DNA of 64,000 nt. It comes from a virus. Under the pieces are notes generated by a model that ran no database searches, was not told the origin of the DNA, and was given only the letters and a program-made list of their open reading frames with translations. The DNA lies in the IMG/VR virus record IMGVR_UViG_3300042907_001527, positions 40,000 through 103,999 of that record; one strand, given 5' to 3'. Below are positions 18,630-26,623 of this stretch, in pieces (position 1 is the first letter of the stretch; the number at the start of each line of letters is the position of its first letter). A program made the translations under genes and the position numbers.

Positions 18630-20384
18630 ATGAGTAACGTTAGTTTAGAATCAAAGGCAATGTCCATTCTTGAGTCATATGAGGGTGGCAATAACTATAT
18701 CTTGGAATTAAAACGTAAATCACAGGTTAATAGAAAATTTTATCCAACAAGGAGTCAATCAGAATACATTATTAATTTTCACAATAAACAACCAAAAGTC
18801 GCAAAAAAATGGGTAATCCTTGACACATACTTTGCTCAGAAATTAGCCGACGACAAATTATATACCGAAATCCCCCAAAAAGTTTGGGTTGAAAAGTTAT
18901 TGGCGGATAAAGAAAAGGCTTACCACATTTGGGGTAAAGTTTTTGAAAATGAAGAACTACACGATTTTTGGTTACCAAAGGCCGCAATTATCAAAGACAA
19001 TTCAGTTAAAGATGTGGTAATTGATTACTCTAAGTATTCACATCGTCCACCACTTGAACACCAAAAAGAAGCAATACAAAAATTGGTTGAGAATAAAAAG
19101 TTTATCCTTGCCGACGATATGGGTCTTGGTAAAACAACATCAACAATTATTGCTGCGTTAGAATCAAACTCAAAAAAAGTATTAATCATTTGTCCTGCAA
19201 CATTAAAAATTAACTGGAAACGTGAGATTGAAAATTACTCAGACAAATCAATCTACATTGCAGAAAGTAAAAATTTCAGTACCGAAGCTGATTTTGTAAT
19301 CATAAACTACGACATAATTAAAAATTTCCATGACCCTAAAAAGAAAAACGAATCTCAAGTCCTTGCGTCCAACTTTGATTTAGTTATTATTGATGAAGCC
19401 CATTATATTAAGAATGGTACGGCGCAGAGGACGAAACTAATCAATGATATTGTTAAAAATACCGAAAGACTTTGGTTGTTGACAGGTACACCAATGACAT
19501 CACGACCAATCGATTATTTTAATTTATTAAGTATAATTGATTCTCCTGTTGCTAAGAATTGGATGGCATATGCTATCCGTTATTGTTCTGGATACCAATT
19601 TAATGTTGGGGGAAGAAAGATTTGGAATGTAACAGGGGCGTCAAACTTGGAAGAGTTAAGAGACCGAACCTTAGGTTTAACATTAAGAAGATTAAAAGAA
19701 AATGTTCTTGATTTACCCGATAAGATTATCACACCTGTTTACCTAAGATTGAAATCAAAATTATATGAAAATGTTATGGGAGAATACTATGATTGGTATG
19801 ACAAGAACCCTGACGAATCCAAATCATTAACCGTTCAATTTTCAAAGTTAACAAAAATTAGACAAATTATTGCCGATGAAAAAATTGAACAAACTATTGA
19901 ACTAGCGGAAAATATTCTTGAGCAAGATAAGAAAGTAATCATTTTCTGTAATTTCACCGATTCGTTAAATAAAATTACAGAACATTTTGGTAAAGCTGCA
20001 GTTAAACTTGATGGTTCTATGTCAAAACCCAACAGACAAAACTCCGTTGACCAATTCCAAGATAACCCCAAGATTAAAGTCTTTGTAGGTAATATTAAAG
20101 CGGCTGGTGTCGGTATAACATTAACTGCTGCTGAAGCTGTTATTATGAATGACTTATCATTCCTTCCATCAGACCACGCCCAAGCTGAAGACCGAGCTTA
20201 TCGTTACGGTCAAAAAAATAACGTTTTGGTTTATTATCCAATATTCGAAAATACAATCGAAGGTATCATCTACGATATCCTAAACAACAAAAAACAAGTC
20301 ATTGCAACTGTAATGGGAGACAACCAACATCCAGCAGATGCTGCAGAAGAAATCCTACAAAGAATTAATGAATTGAGATATTAA
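18630..20384 (+). CDS. SNF2-family DNA translocase/helicase
   Basis: The 584-residue protein has the two RecA-like lobes of the SNF2 superfamily. Motifs in order: Q-motif region PLEHQKEAIQ (141-150), Walker A DDMGLGKT (162-169), motif Ia ICPATL (187-192), DEAH (255-258), TGTP (285-288), and in lobe 2 VGNIKAAGVGITLTAA and HAQAEDRAYRYGQ (motif VI, arginine finger). The N-terminal 135 residues are a separate small domain. SNF2-type proteins move on double-stranded DNA using ATP. In a phage this could serve replication fork remodelling or recombination, the role UvsW (a different family) has in T4. It is the first gene of a plus-strand group behind a sigma70-like promoter. Confidence 0.92.
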   Translation: MSNVSLESKAMSILESYEGGNNYILELKRKSQVNRKFYPTRSQSEYIINFHNKQPKVAKKWVILDTYFAQKLADDKLYTEIPQKVWVEKLLADKEKAYHIWGKVFENEELHDFWLPKAAIIKDNSVKDVVIDYSKYSHRPPLEHQKEAIQKLVENKKFILADDMGLGKTTSTIIAALESNSKKVLIICPATLKINWKREIENYSDKSIYIAESKNFSTEADFVIINYDIIKNFHDPKKKNESQVLASNFDLVIIDEAHYIKNGTAQRTKLINDIVKNTERLWLLTGTPMTSRPIDYFNLLSIIDSPVAKNWMAYAIRYCSGYQFNVGGRKIWNVTGASNLEELRDRTLGLTLRRLKENVLDLPDKIITPVYLRLKSKLYENVMGEYYDWYDKNPDESKSLTVQFSKLTKIRQIIADEKIEQTIELAENILEQDKKVIIFCNFTDSLNKITEHFGKAAVKLDGSMSKPNRQNSVDQFQDNPKIKVFVGNIKAAGVGITLTAAEAVIMNDLSFLPSDHAQAEDRAYRYGQKNNVLVYYPIFENTIEGIIYDILNNKKQVIATVMGDNQHPADAAEEILQRINELRY

Positions 20385-20392
20385 CAAAGAAC

Positions 20393-20419
20393 GGATTATT
20401 TATATATAACGGATAATCC
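20393..20419 (+). repeat. Inverted repeat before the SOD-fusion gene
   Basis: GGATTAT and ATAATCC (7-bp arms) enclose 13 bases in the 41-base gap after the helicase gene. No U-run follows. A weak promoter match, TTAACA (20381) with 16 bases to TATATA (20403), overlaps it, so the hairpin could be an operator or an mRNA leader structure for the next gene. Confidence 0.4.
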
Positions 20420-20425
20420 AATACT

Positions 20426-21955
20426 ATGAAAAAAACAGAAGAGAAAATCCAACAATTAGAGTTACAGATACTTGAAAATCACGTAACCAAAGAAAAAGAG
20501 TTGTTGATTACAGAAATGAAAAAAATCGGAATAGAGAAACTACCTTATTCCTACTCAGCCCTCAAACAGTTTATTGACCCCGAAACCATGAGTTTCCACT
20601 ACAATAAACATTACAAAGGGTATGTTGATAAACTAAACGACGCATTATCAAAGAAAAAATACGGAGATTTAGATTTAGAAAAAATAATTAAAACAATCAG
20701 TCGTTTTGATAAAACAATTCGAAACAACGCAGGTGGAGCATTTAACCACGCATTGTTTTGGAATATGTTAACTCCCGAACCAAAGAAATTAACAGGTGAA
20801 CTTTATAAAAAGATTACCAAACAGTGGGGAACATTCACAAACTTTAAAAAAGAATTTGAAAAACAAGCCAAAGACCGTTTTGGTTCAGGTTGGGTATGGT
20901 TAATTCTAACCTCTAATAATACTTTAAAGATTATGTCAACTCCAAACCAAGATAATCCATTAATGAATGTGATTGAAGGTGGTGGGTTTCCATTGTTGGG
21001 GTTAGATTTATGGGAACACGCTTATTATTTGAAGTACCGAAATAAAAGAGACGAATACATAACAAACTTTTGGAAAGTTGTTAATTGGGAATTTGTAACT
21101 AAAATGTACGAAATGAGAGTTGAAACCAAATTAACAGAATCTACCAAAATGAAACAAATATTAAGTGAGGGTAAATCTGAAATGTGTTCAAAATCTGATA
21201 ACGAATTTTACAGAATGTTATTTAACGTAAATCAAGATATTAAATGGACTTACATGAATGGTATCAATAGAATCCTTAAAGAAGTTTTTAATGAAAATTA
21301 TATTGAAGTTCCTCCCACTAATCAATTACCGGGTATTTATGATATTGAGGGACCTGGTAGGTCAGTAATTAATAAACTCAACACAAATTACACGGCGTTT
21401 TGTATTTTATTAAAAGATTTAAATCAAGTTATTACAACTATACCAAATAAAAAACCAATCACTTTTACCGATAAAACTCCCGCAGAACAGAAAAAAGAAG
21501 TTGAGAGATTTGTAAATGCGTTAGGACATTTTAAATATAGAATATTTGATAAACAAAGTTCAACATTTATTAATTTATTAAGAACCTTAACAGAAAAAAA
21601 TAATGCAGGTGATAAAAGAGAACAAATTACGTTATCAATCCTTAGAAGATTTTTTGGTCAAAATGCAAAAGTTGAGTTGGTTGGTGGGTTAGGAAATAAA
21701 AAAGATGCAATTCAAGGTGTTGATTTAGAAATATTTAAAGATGGTAAGTTACACACCGCACAAGTTAAACCATTTAGAGAAATGAAAAAAACTGAAAGTG
21801 GAATTGAATTGGAGGGTACCGCAAGTGTTAAATTATATAAAACGGATTGGATGGTTTTTCAACGAGGAAAGAATGTTTTAGTGTTTGATAAAAAACCAAA
21901 AATTGTTGGTGGTAATTTTGTTTTTCCACTTGATTCACTTTTATATAGTATATAA
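20426..21955 (+). CDS. Manganese-type superoxide dismutase fused to a PD-(D/E)XK-like nuclease domain
   Basis: Residues about 37-228 are a complete Fe/Mn superoxide dismutase. Ligands align with E. coli SodA: H58 (H26), H108 (H81, in RNNAGGAFNHALFW), D194 (D167) and H198 (H171, in LDLWEHAYYLKYRNKRDEYI, 20 residues). Y66 matches the gateway tyrosine (Y34). Q175 in STPNQDNPLM is the manganese-type position of the buried glutamine. The N-terminal 36 residues are a charged helix. The C-terminal 280 residues are unrelated to SOD; near the end they show E399, D433 (QGVDLEIF) and Q446-x-K448 (HTAQVKPF), the spacing of PD-(D/E)XK nucleases. It lies between the SNF2 helicase and a connector candidate. 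SOD converts superoxide to peroxide and oxygen; why it is tied to a DNA-cutting fold is unknown. Confidence 0.88.
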   Translation: MKKTEEKIQQLELQILENHVTKEKELLITEMKKIGIEKLPYSYSALKQFIDPETMSFHYNKHYKGYVDKLNDALSKKKYGDLDLEKIIKTISRFDKTIRNNAGGAFNHALFWNMLTPEPKKLTGELYKKITKQWGTFTNFKKEFEKQAKDRFGSGWVWLILTSNNTLKIMSTPNQDNPLMNVIEGGGFPLLGLDLWEHAYYLKYRNKRDEYITNFWKVVNWEFVTKMYEMRVETKLTESTKMKQILSEGKSEMCSKSDNEFYRMLFNVNQDIKWTYMNGINRILKEVFNENYIEVPPTNQLPGIYDIEGPGRSVINKLNTNYTAFCILLKDLNQVITTIPNKKPITFTDKTPAEQKKEVERFVNALGHFKYRIFDKQSSTFINLLRTLTEKNNAGDKREQITLSILRRFFGQNAKVELVGGLGNKKDAIQGVDLEIFKDGKLHTAQVKPFREMKKTESGIELEGTASVKLYKTDWMVFQRGKNVLVFDKKPKIVGGNFVFPLDSLLYSI

Positions 21956-21979
21956 TAAACTAAACGATATTTATTAGAT

Positions 21980-23095
21980 ATGTCAGTTATACCAGAACCA
22001 GAAAGGTCAAAAATTTATACGAGAATAAAACATCTATTGGGTGCACCATTAAGAAGTGTTGAAGTCACTGATGAAATGATGGATTCGTTAATGGAATTAT
22101 CCATTCAAGATTACGAACAGTATATCTTGAATTGGTTAATTGATAGTCAATGGGTTAACTTGGTTAATCTTAATATGAGTGAAAAATCTGTTGCTCAAGC
22201 GTTAATCACAAGAACAATGGATTTTGAAAAACAATTCTCATATTCATACTCAAAAATTGTGGGACTTCAAGCTGAAGGTCCTTGGGTATTAAAAAAAGAT
22301 TATATTGTTCTTGAAAAAAACAAACAAAACTACGAAATCCCTGCAGGTCGTGAAATAAATGAAGTATTATGGTTTAGTAATCGACCTATTACCGCATTTG
22401 GTATGGGAGGTATTGGTGCTGGAGCAGGTCTTGGTGCAAATGAATCTGGTTTTGCCCAAGTGGGTAATCAGGGTTCTTATTATATGATGTCAGGGTTTGA
22501 TTACTTGATAAGAATGCAAGAAGCGAACATTATAAAAAGAATCCTTGGTGGTTCTTTAACTTATAGAATTACTGCGTTACCTGATGGTAAAAAAGATTTA
22601 CAATTATACAATGCACCTGGTAGTCGATTTAATTGGAGTAATTATAGTCAATACGTTGGTAATGCTGTTTGGTATTGGTACTACGATGTAACACCTGATA
22701 GTAGAGCAGATTGTTTAAAAAATAATCCTGACGTAATTAAAATGCCAAACGAAGTTCCTTTAGAAGAAATGAATTGGGTTGACTTAAATGTTCCCGCACA
22801 ACAATGGGTAAGAAGATGGTTCACCGCATATGTTAAAGAAACGTTAGGTCGAGTTAGAGGAAAATACAGTGGAAATTTAAAGGCTCCTGATTCAGAATTA
22901 ACAATGGACTACACAAGTTTATTAACTGAAGGTAAAGACGAAAAGACAAAGTTGATTGAAGAATTGACAGGGGCTGAAGGTTGGTTAACAAGATTACGTC
23001 CTGAAAAAGTAATGGAAAAAGAAGCGTTACTCGCTGAAAATCTAAATAAACAAATGAAATTCAGAGCAATGCCTCGTCAAATATATGTAATTTAA
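21980..23095 (+). CDS. Head-tail connector/neck candidate (gp13-like)
   Basis: At 371 residues the protein begins with a helical part (RSKIYTRIKHLLGAPLRSVE, TDEMMDSLMELSIQDYEQYI) like those of phage neck and head-completion proteins, then has a Gly-rich loop (MGGIGAGAGLGANESG), and a Trp/Tyr-rich block (NAVWYWYYDVTPDSR). The C-terminal helices include QQWVRRWFTAYVKETLGRVR. T4 gp13 is 309 residues, and the helical start and following beta domain suit that role. It is not with the gp14/gp15-like genes but 3.4 kb away on the other strand. A GATATTTATTA element immediately precedes the ATG, as in other late genes. Assignment is tentative. Confidence 0.5.
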   Translation: MSVIPEPERSKIYTRIKHLLGAPLRSVEVTDEMMDSLMELSIQDYEQYILNWLIDSQWVNLVNLNMSEKSVAQALITRTMDFEKQFSYSYSKIVGLQAEGPWVLKKDYIVLEKNKQNYEIPAGREINEVLWFSNRPITAFGMGGIGAGAGLGANESGFAQVGNQGSYYMMSGFDYLIRMQEANIIKRILGGSLTYRITALPDGKKDLQLYNAPGSRFNWSNYSQYVGNAVWYWYYDVTPDSRADCLKNNPDVIKMPNEVPLEEMNWVDLNVPAQQWVRRWFTAYVKETLGRVRGKYSGNLKAPDSELTMDYTSLLTEGKDEKTKLIEELTGAEGWLTRLRPEKVMEKEALLAENLNKQMKFRAMPRQIYVI

Positions 23096-23098
23096 ATT

Positions 23099-23434
23099 AT
23101 GGCAATTATTAAAACAATACCATCAACAAGATTGATTAATGGTGAAGTTATTGAAACTTCTGAAATTTCAATAGTATCTGAAAAAGAATATAGAACAAAT
23201 GGTGAAGAGTGTGTTATCGTTAGAAATGTACAAGAGTCAACAATCATATTAGATTCAAAAACAACAGACCATGTAGTTATAAAATCTATGACTTATTTAA
23301 AAATTAAACCAGATATTGGTAAAATTGATGAAGAGTATGATGAAGTAATTGCTGATAGATACTCATGTATTGAATTTAGATTTTGTGTTGGTAACTGGTA
23401 TATCTTGTCGTCAGACGGTCTCAAGAATTCCTAA
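23099..23434 (+). CDS. Unknown 111-residue protein
   Basis: I do not recognise it. The sequence is predicted to be mostly beta (ISIVSEKEYR, ECVIVRNVQESTIILDS, DHVVIKSMTYLKIKP), with an acidic middle and a final RFCVGNWYILSSDG. It starts 3 bases after the connector candidate and its last 24 bases overlap, on the opposite strand, the end of the DNA polymerase gene. It may be a small virion decoration or head protein; that is inference from the neighbour only. Confidence 0.65.
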   Translation: MAIIKTIPSTRLINGEVIETSEISIVSEKEYRTNGEECVIVRNVQESTIILDSKTTDHVVIKSMTYLKIKPDIGKIDEEYDEVIADRYSCIEFRFCVGNWYILSSDGLKNS

Positions 23435-26140
23435 TTTTTCTTTCCAATCCTCTTCAGCAAAATCATACATATAATCAGAACTTAAACCTCTTCTTTCCCA
23501 ATAATTTAATTCTTGTTCTGTTATATCAAGTACGTCTTCTTGTAATCTATCTTGGTCACCATTACCTAATGGATGTCCATTGATAAGTTCACATTGTGAC
23601 TTTGTAAAAATACCCCTATTTTCAGGGTCATTAACAATTAAGTTATTTCTAACCTCGTCTTGAAATACAACCATCAATGGTTCCATTCTTTTGTTAAATG
23701 TAGTAATTGCTCTTGGTATATTATAATCACCTGTTAAATTAGGGTCATTTTCCAAAATGTCTTTGTGTAACATATAACAATTGATTTGAACTCCGTCTCC
23801 TTTTTTCTGAACATCACCATGTGAAGCTCTTAATCCATTATTCACATACATAATAACATCACCAAGATTTACCGCAAGATTTTCTTGTATTGCAAGTTCC
23901 ATGTGAGCCATTCGACTCATACTATTACCCGATTTAGTTTTAGTTGTTAATCTTTTCTTATAGTCATCTACAGATAGTTTAACTTTTGCTCGTTGAGCAA
24001 TCTTACTTAACGGTATTTGTTTGTCAAAAATCTTTTGTAGGTATTCATAATAATATTCGACAAATGCTTGACCATTACCTTCCAATAACATCTTTATCCC
24101 TTTATCTAAAAACTCCTCAATATATAATGGAAGTTTCTTTGACTTGATACTATTACCTGTCAATTTAATTTTACCTTTGGCATCCATAACTGCATAGTTC
24201 TTACGAGCCAAGTTAATACACGAAGGCCAAACACCATCCGTATCAAGTGCCATTTCACCTCTCATGAAGATATCATTATACTCTGCAACATCAGCTTCAG
24301 GTCCATAATATTCTTTACCCAATACAACTTTCCAATTTAATCCACGACCAACATAAACTCTGTCTTTTGCGTCATCAGGAGTTGAAAAGTTAACACCGTC
24401 AGTATCCATTACCAAAGGAACATAACCTTTAGTCATAAAGAACTTAATCATCTGACGAAGGTATTGTCTACCTGTACAAGTAATCTGTTCTCCCATGTAC
24501 ATATCTCCCCAAGCAAACACTTGTGGTGCTGACAACGCCCCAAACATCGAGTTAATGAAAATCTTAATTGGTAATTGTTTATTACCATATGATTCTGACT
24601 TATTACGGTCGGTTTCGTAGTATTCTTCAGCAAGTTGTTTGTATTTGATACGAGTGTCACGAAAGTATTTTAACATTCCTTTCATTGCCCCCGTTACATC
24701 ACACTTAGGGAATACATCGTGTACTAACTGAATAGATGGATATAACGAAGAAAAATCTAGTTTAAGTACATTCTTACTATAACCAACCTTAAGTAGTCGT
24801 GAGAGACCTCCTACGAAGTCTGTCTTACCTTGTTTAGCGGGGATTGCAAGTCCATGTTTATAAGACCAAGCTAACATTAACATTTTCCATAGAGTCGCAG
24901 TACCCATTGTAGATACTCTCTCGTATGTTGTTGGAATCATTGCAGCAAGTAGGAACGACCCCTGATTAAACTCTTGGTCAACCTTTAAGGTTTCATCTAA
25001 GTCATCATCAAGATACATCTCTACAATCTTATCACCTGTAATCTTTTTGTATACGTTAGGAAATTTTGTATCTAAATCATTATATGCAGGATTATTGGCC
25101 TTTTTGTAATTACCATTCTGTGTGTTTAACCAATATTCCTCTTTGTTAAGGAACATCTTACCGATATTATCGTGGTCAATATACACACGACTTGGTGATT
25201 CAGCATTGATATATTTGGTAATGTATTTTAATCCGGCTGCTTTAATACTAGAATTGATTGCCTGAGCTCTACGAACTGCGTGGATAATATCAATGACATT
25301 ATAACCCCAAATTGAAGTTTGAGTAAATATTTCCACGTCATTTGCAAGTTTTAACATTCCGTCTTTTCTTGTGAATGAATGTTTGGGGTGCAATGATTTA
25401 CAAATCTTTTTTGGGTCAAGACCCAAGATTTTACAACGTTCAAAAATCCAATGCCAGTCAAAGTTTGCAGAATTATATCCACCAATAATACTTGGTTTTA
25501 ACTCGTCGATAATATTAAAGAATTCGATGATTGCTCCTCGCTCTTCAGATTCATCAATACATTCAATAACTTTGTGGTATCCTTTATTTGTTTTAATTCC
25601 AATCATAAAAATACGACCGTGTTGTGGTTCAAGAGAGGTTGTCTCTAAGTCATATACAAGTCGGGTGACTTCATTATAATTTTCAAAACCTTTAAATAAT
25701 CGTTTTTCTTTTGAAATAAGATATTGTTCTACAGGTGGTAAAACAATGATTTTATCTTTTGTCTTTTCTCCCCACGGGTCACATCCACCTTCTCTAAAGA
25801 ATTGGATTAGTTCACGATAACCTTTAAGAGATTTAACCATAAAAGTCATACCCTTTTCTAATCGTTCATCACCATGAGTTTCTAATTTATCAATCATAAT
25901 CCCATGTTTGGTCATGGCAACTTTTTGGGCGGATTTAGAACCACCGTAAAAGTTAATATTTCGTAAATCACCAACCCAAGCAAATGGGGTAAATGTGTCT
26001 TTACGTATTTCTTTTCCTTTGCCAGGAATTTCTTTTATTTTGTAAATGGAGTTGGATGCGTAGTCAAATTCAATTGCCACAATAAATTCTTCAGGGTCGT
26101 TGCCGTGCAAGAAAGATTCAATTTCTTCGTTAGATATCAT
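23411..26140 (-). CDS. Family B DNA polymerase (gp43-like)
   Basis: A complete 909-residue replicative polymerase. The 3'-5' exonuclease motifs are VYDLETTSLE (D164, E166) and NSANFDWHW (D228). Polymerase motif A is LDFSSLYPS (about 458-466), motif B the FINSMFGALSA stretch (about 524-535) and motif C VMDTDGVNFS (about 575-584), so catalytic aspartates are intact. Length is close to T4 gp43 (898). It faces away from the tail genes and converges with the small gene at 23099, overlapping 24 bases. A promoter match and an RNA hairpin lie in its 60-base leader. It is directly downstream of a small virion-type gene rather than in a cluster with other replication genes. Confidence 0.96.
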   Translation of the reverse strand: MISNEEIESFLHGNDPEEFIVAIEFDYASNSIYKIKEIPGKGKEIRKDTFTPFAWVGDLRNINFYGGSKSAQKVAMTKHGIMIDKLETHGDERLEKGMTFMVKSLKGYRELIQFFREGGCDPWGEKTKDKIIVLPPVEQYLISKEKRLFKGFENYNEVTRLVYDLETTSLEPQHGRIFMIGIKTNKGYHKVIECIDESEERGAIIEFFNIIDELKPSIIGGYNSANFDWHWIFERCKILGLDPKKICKSLHPKHSFTRKDGMLKLANDVEIFTQTSIWGYNVIDIIHAVRRAQAINSSIKAAGLKYITKYINAESPSRVYIDHDNIGKMFLNKEEYWLNTQNGNYKKANNPAYNDLDTKFPNVYKKITGDKIVEMYLDDDLDETLKVDQEFNQGSFLLAAMIPTTYERVSTMGTATLWKMLMLAWSYKHGLAIPAKQGKTDFVGGLSRLLKVGYSKNVLKLDFSSLYPSIQLVHDVFPKCDVTGAMKGMLKYFRDTRIKYKQLAEEYYETDRNKSESYGNKQLPIKIFINSMFGALSAPQVFAWGDMYMGEQITCTGRQYLRQMIKFFMTKGYVPLVMDTDGVNFSTPDDAKDRVYVGRGLNWKVVLGKEYYGPEADVAEYNDIFMRGEMALDTDGVWPSCINLARKNYAVMDAKGKIKLTGNSIKSKKLPLYIEEFLDKGIKMLLEGNGQAFVEYYYEYLQKIFDKQIPLSKIAQRAKVKLSVDDYKKRLTTKTKSGNSMSRMAHMELAIQENLAVNLGDVIMYVNNGLRASHGDVQKKGDGVQINCYMLHKDILENDPNLTGDYNIPRAITTFNKRMEPLMVVFQDEVRNNLIVNDPENRGIFTKSQCELINGHPLGNGDQDRLQEDVLDITEQELNYWERRGLSSDYMYDFAEEDWKEKLGILETV

Positions 26141-26166
26141 AATACTTATTTCTTTGGTTCATTAGC

Positions 26167-26184
26167 TTTCACACCGTCGTGAAA
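26167..26184 (-). promoter_or_regulatory. Hairpin in the leader of the DNA polymerase message
   Basis: TTTCAC and GTGAAA arms with a 6-base loop lie 27-44 bases before the polymerase ATG. T4 gp43 represses its own translation by binding a leader hairpin, so this is a candidate for similar control; loop and stem here do not match the T4 operator. Confidence 0.35.
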
Positions 26185-26200
26185 TTTACCTTCGTAAATA

Positions 26201-26228
26201 AATATAAATAAAAAATTGGATTAATCAA
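26201..26228 (-). promoter_or_regulatory. Sigma70-like promoter for DNA polymerase
   Basis: On the minus strand TTGATT, a 16-base spacer and TATATT are found, ending about 60 bases before the polymerase ATG. It lies between the polymerase gene and the stop of the 125-residue gene upstream. Confidence 0.5.
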
Positions 26229-26229
26229 A

Positions 26230-26607
26230 TTAACAACAAGCAGTTTCCGAAATAAAACTTGGTTGAATATTAATATATAATTCCTCTCTGATTGGAAGAA
26301 TTAAATTTCCCTCGTCATTCTTAATTAAGAACTGACCAACATACCTACCTGGTGTGTTTGTGTCTCTTGAAGTGAATTTGTAATAGATATAATATTCAGG
26401 TGTCGCACCTAAAGGTAAGATAAGTGAAACAATTTCACAAGGGGCAGACACAATTTTAGGGATTTCGGTCTCAACATCAATCATTGTAAAAAAAATAGTA
26501 GAAACTTCCAAGTCCTGCATCAGTTCCAAGTAACCCGCTCTACCATCTTTTACTACTTGCATTTTTAATACAGGTAACGTCGAGTTTTGTTTAATAAAGA
26601 ATTCCAT
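26230..26607 (-). CDS. Unknown small beta-rich protein, possible fibre or adaptor
   Basis: The 125-residue protein has no recognised domain. It has regular strands (LPVLKMQVVKDG, TIFFTMIDVET, EYYIYYKFTSRDTN) and ends NIQPSFISETACC with a double cysteine. The shape suggests an immunoglobulin-like or fibre-adaptor domain of a virion protein. An AATAAATAT element (ATATTTATT on the coding strand) is 4 bases before the ATG, as with virion genes. It stands between the polymerase gene and the glycosyltransferase block, only 16 bases from the latter. Confidence 0.6.
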   Translation of the reverse strand: MEFFIKQNSTLPVLKMQVVKDGRAGYLELMQDLEVSTIFFTMIDVETEIPKIVSAPCEIVSLILPLGATPEYYIYYKFTSRDTNTPGRYVGQFLIKNDEGNLILPIREELYINIQPSFISETACC

Positions 26608-26623
26608 AACAATAAATATATTG

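Noticed and set aside
25371-25679. Plus-strand 102-residue frame
   Set aside because: Antisense to the exonuclease domain of the DNA polymerase gene, whose motifs are intact.
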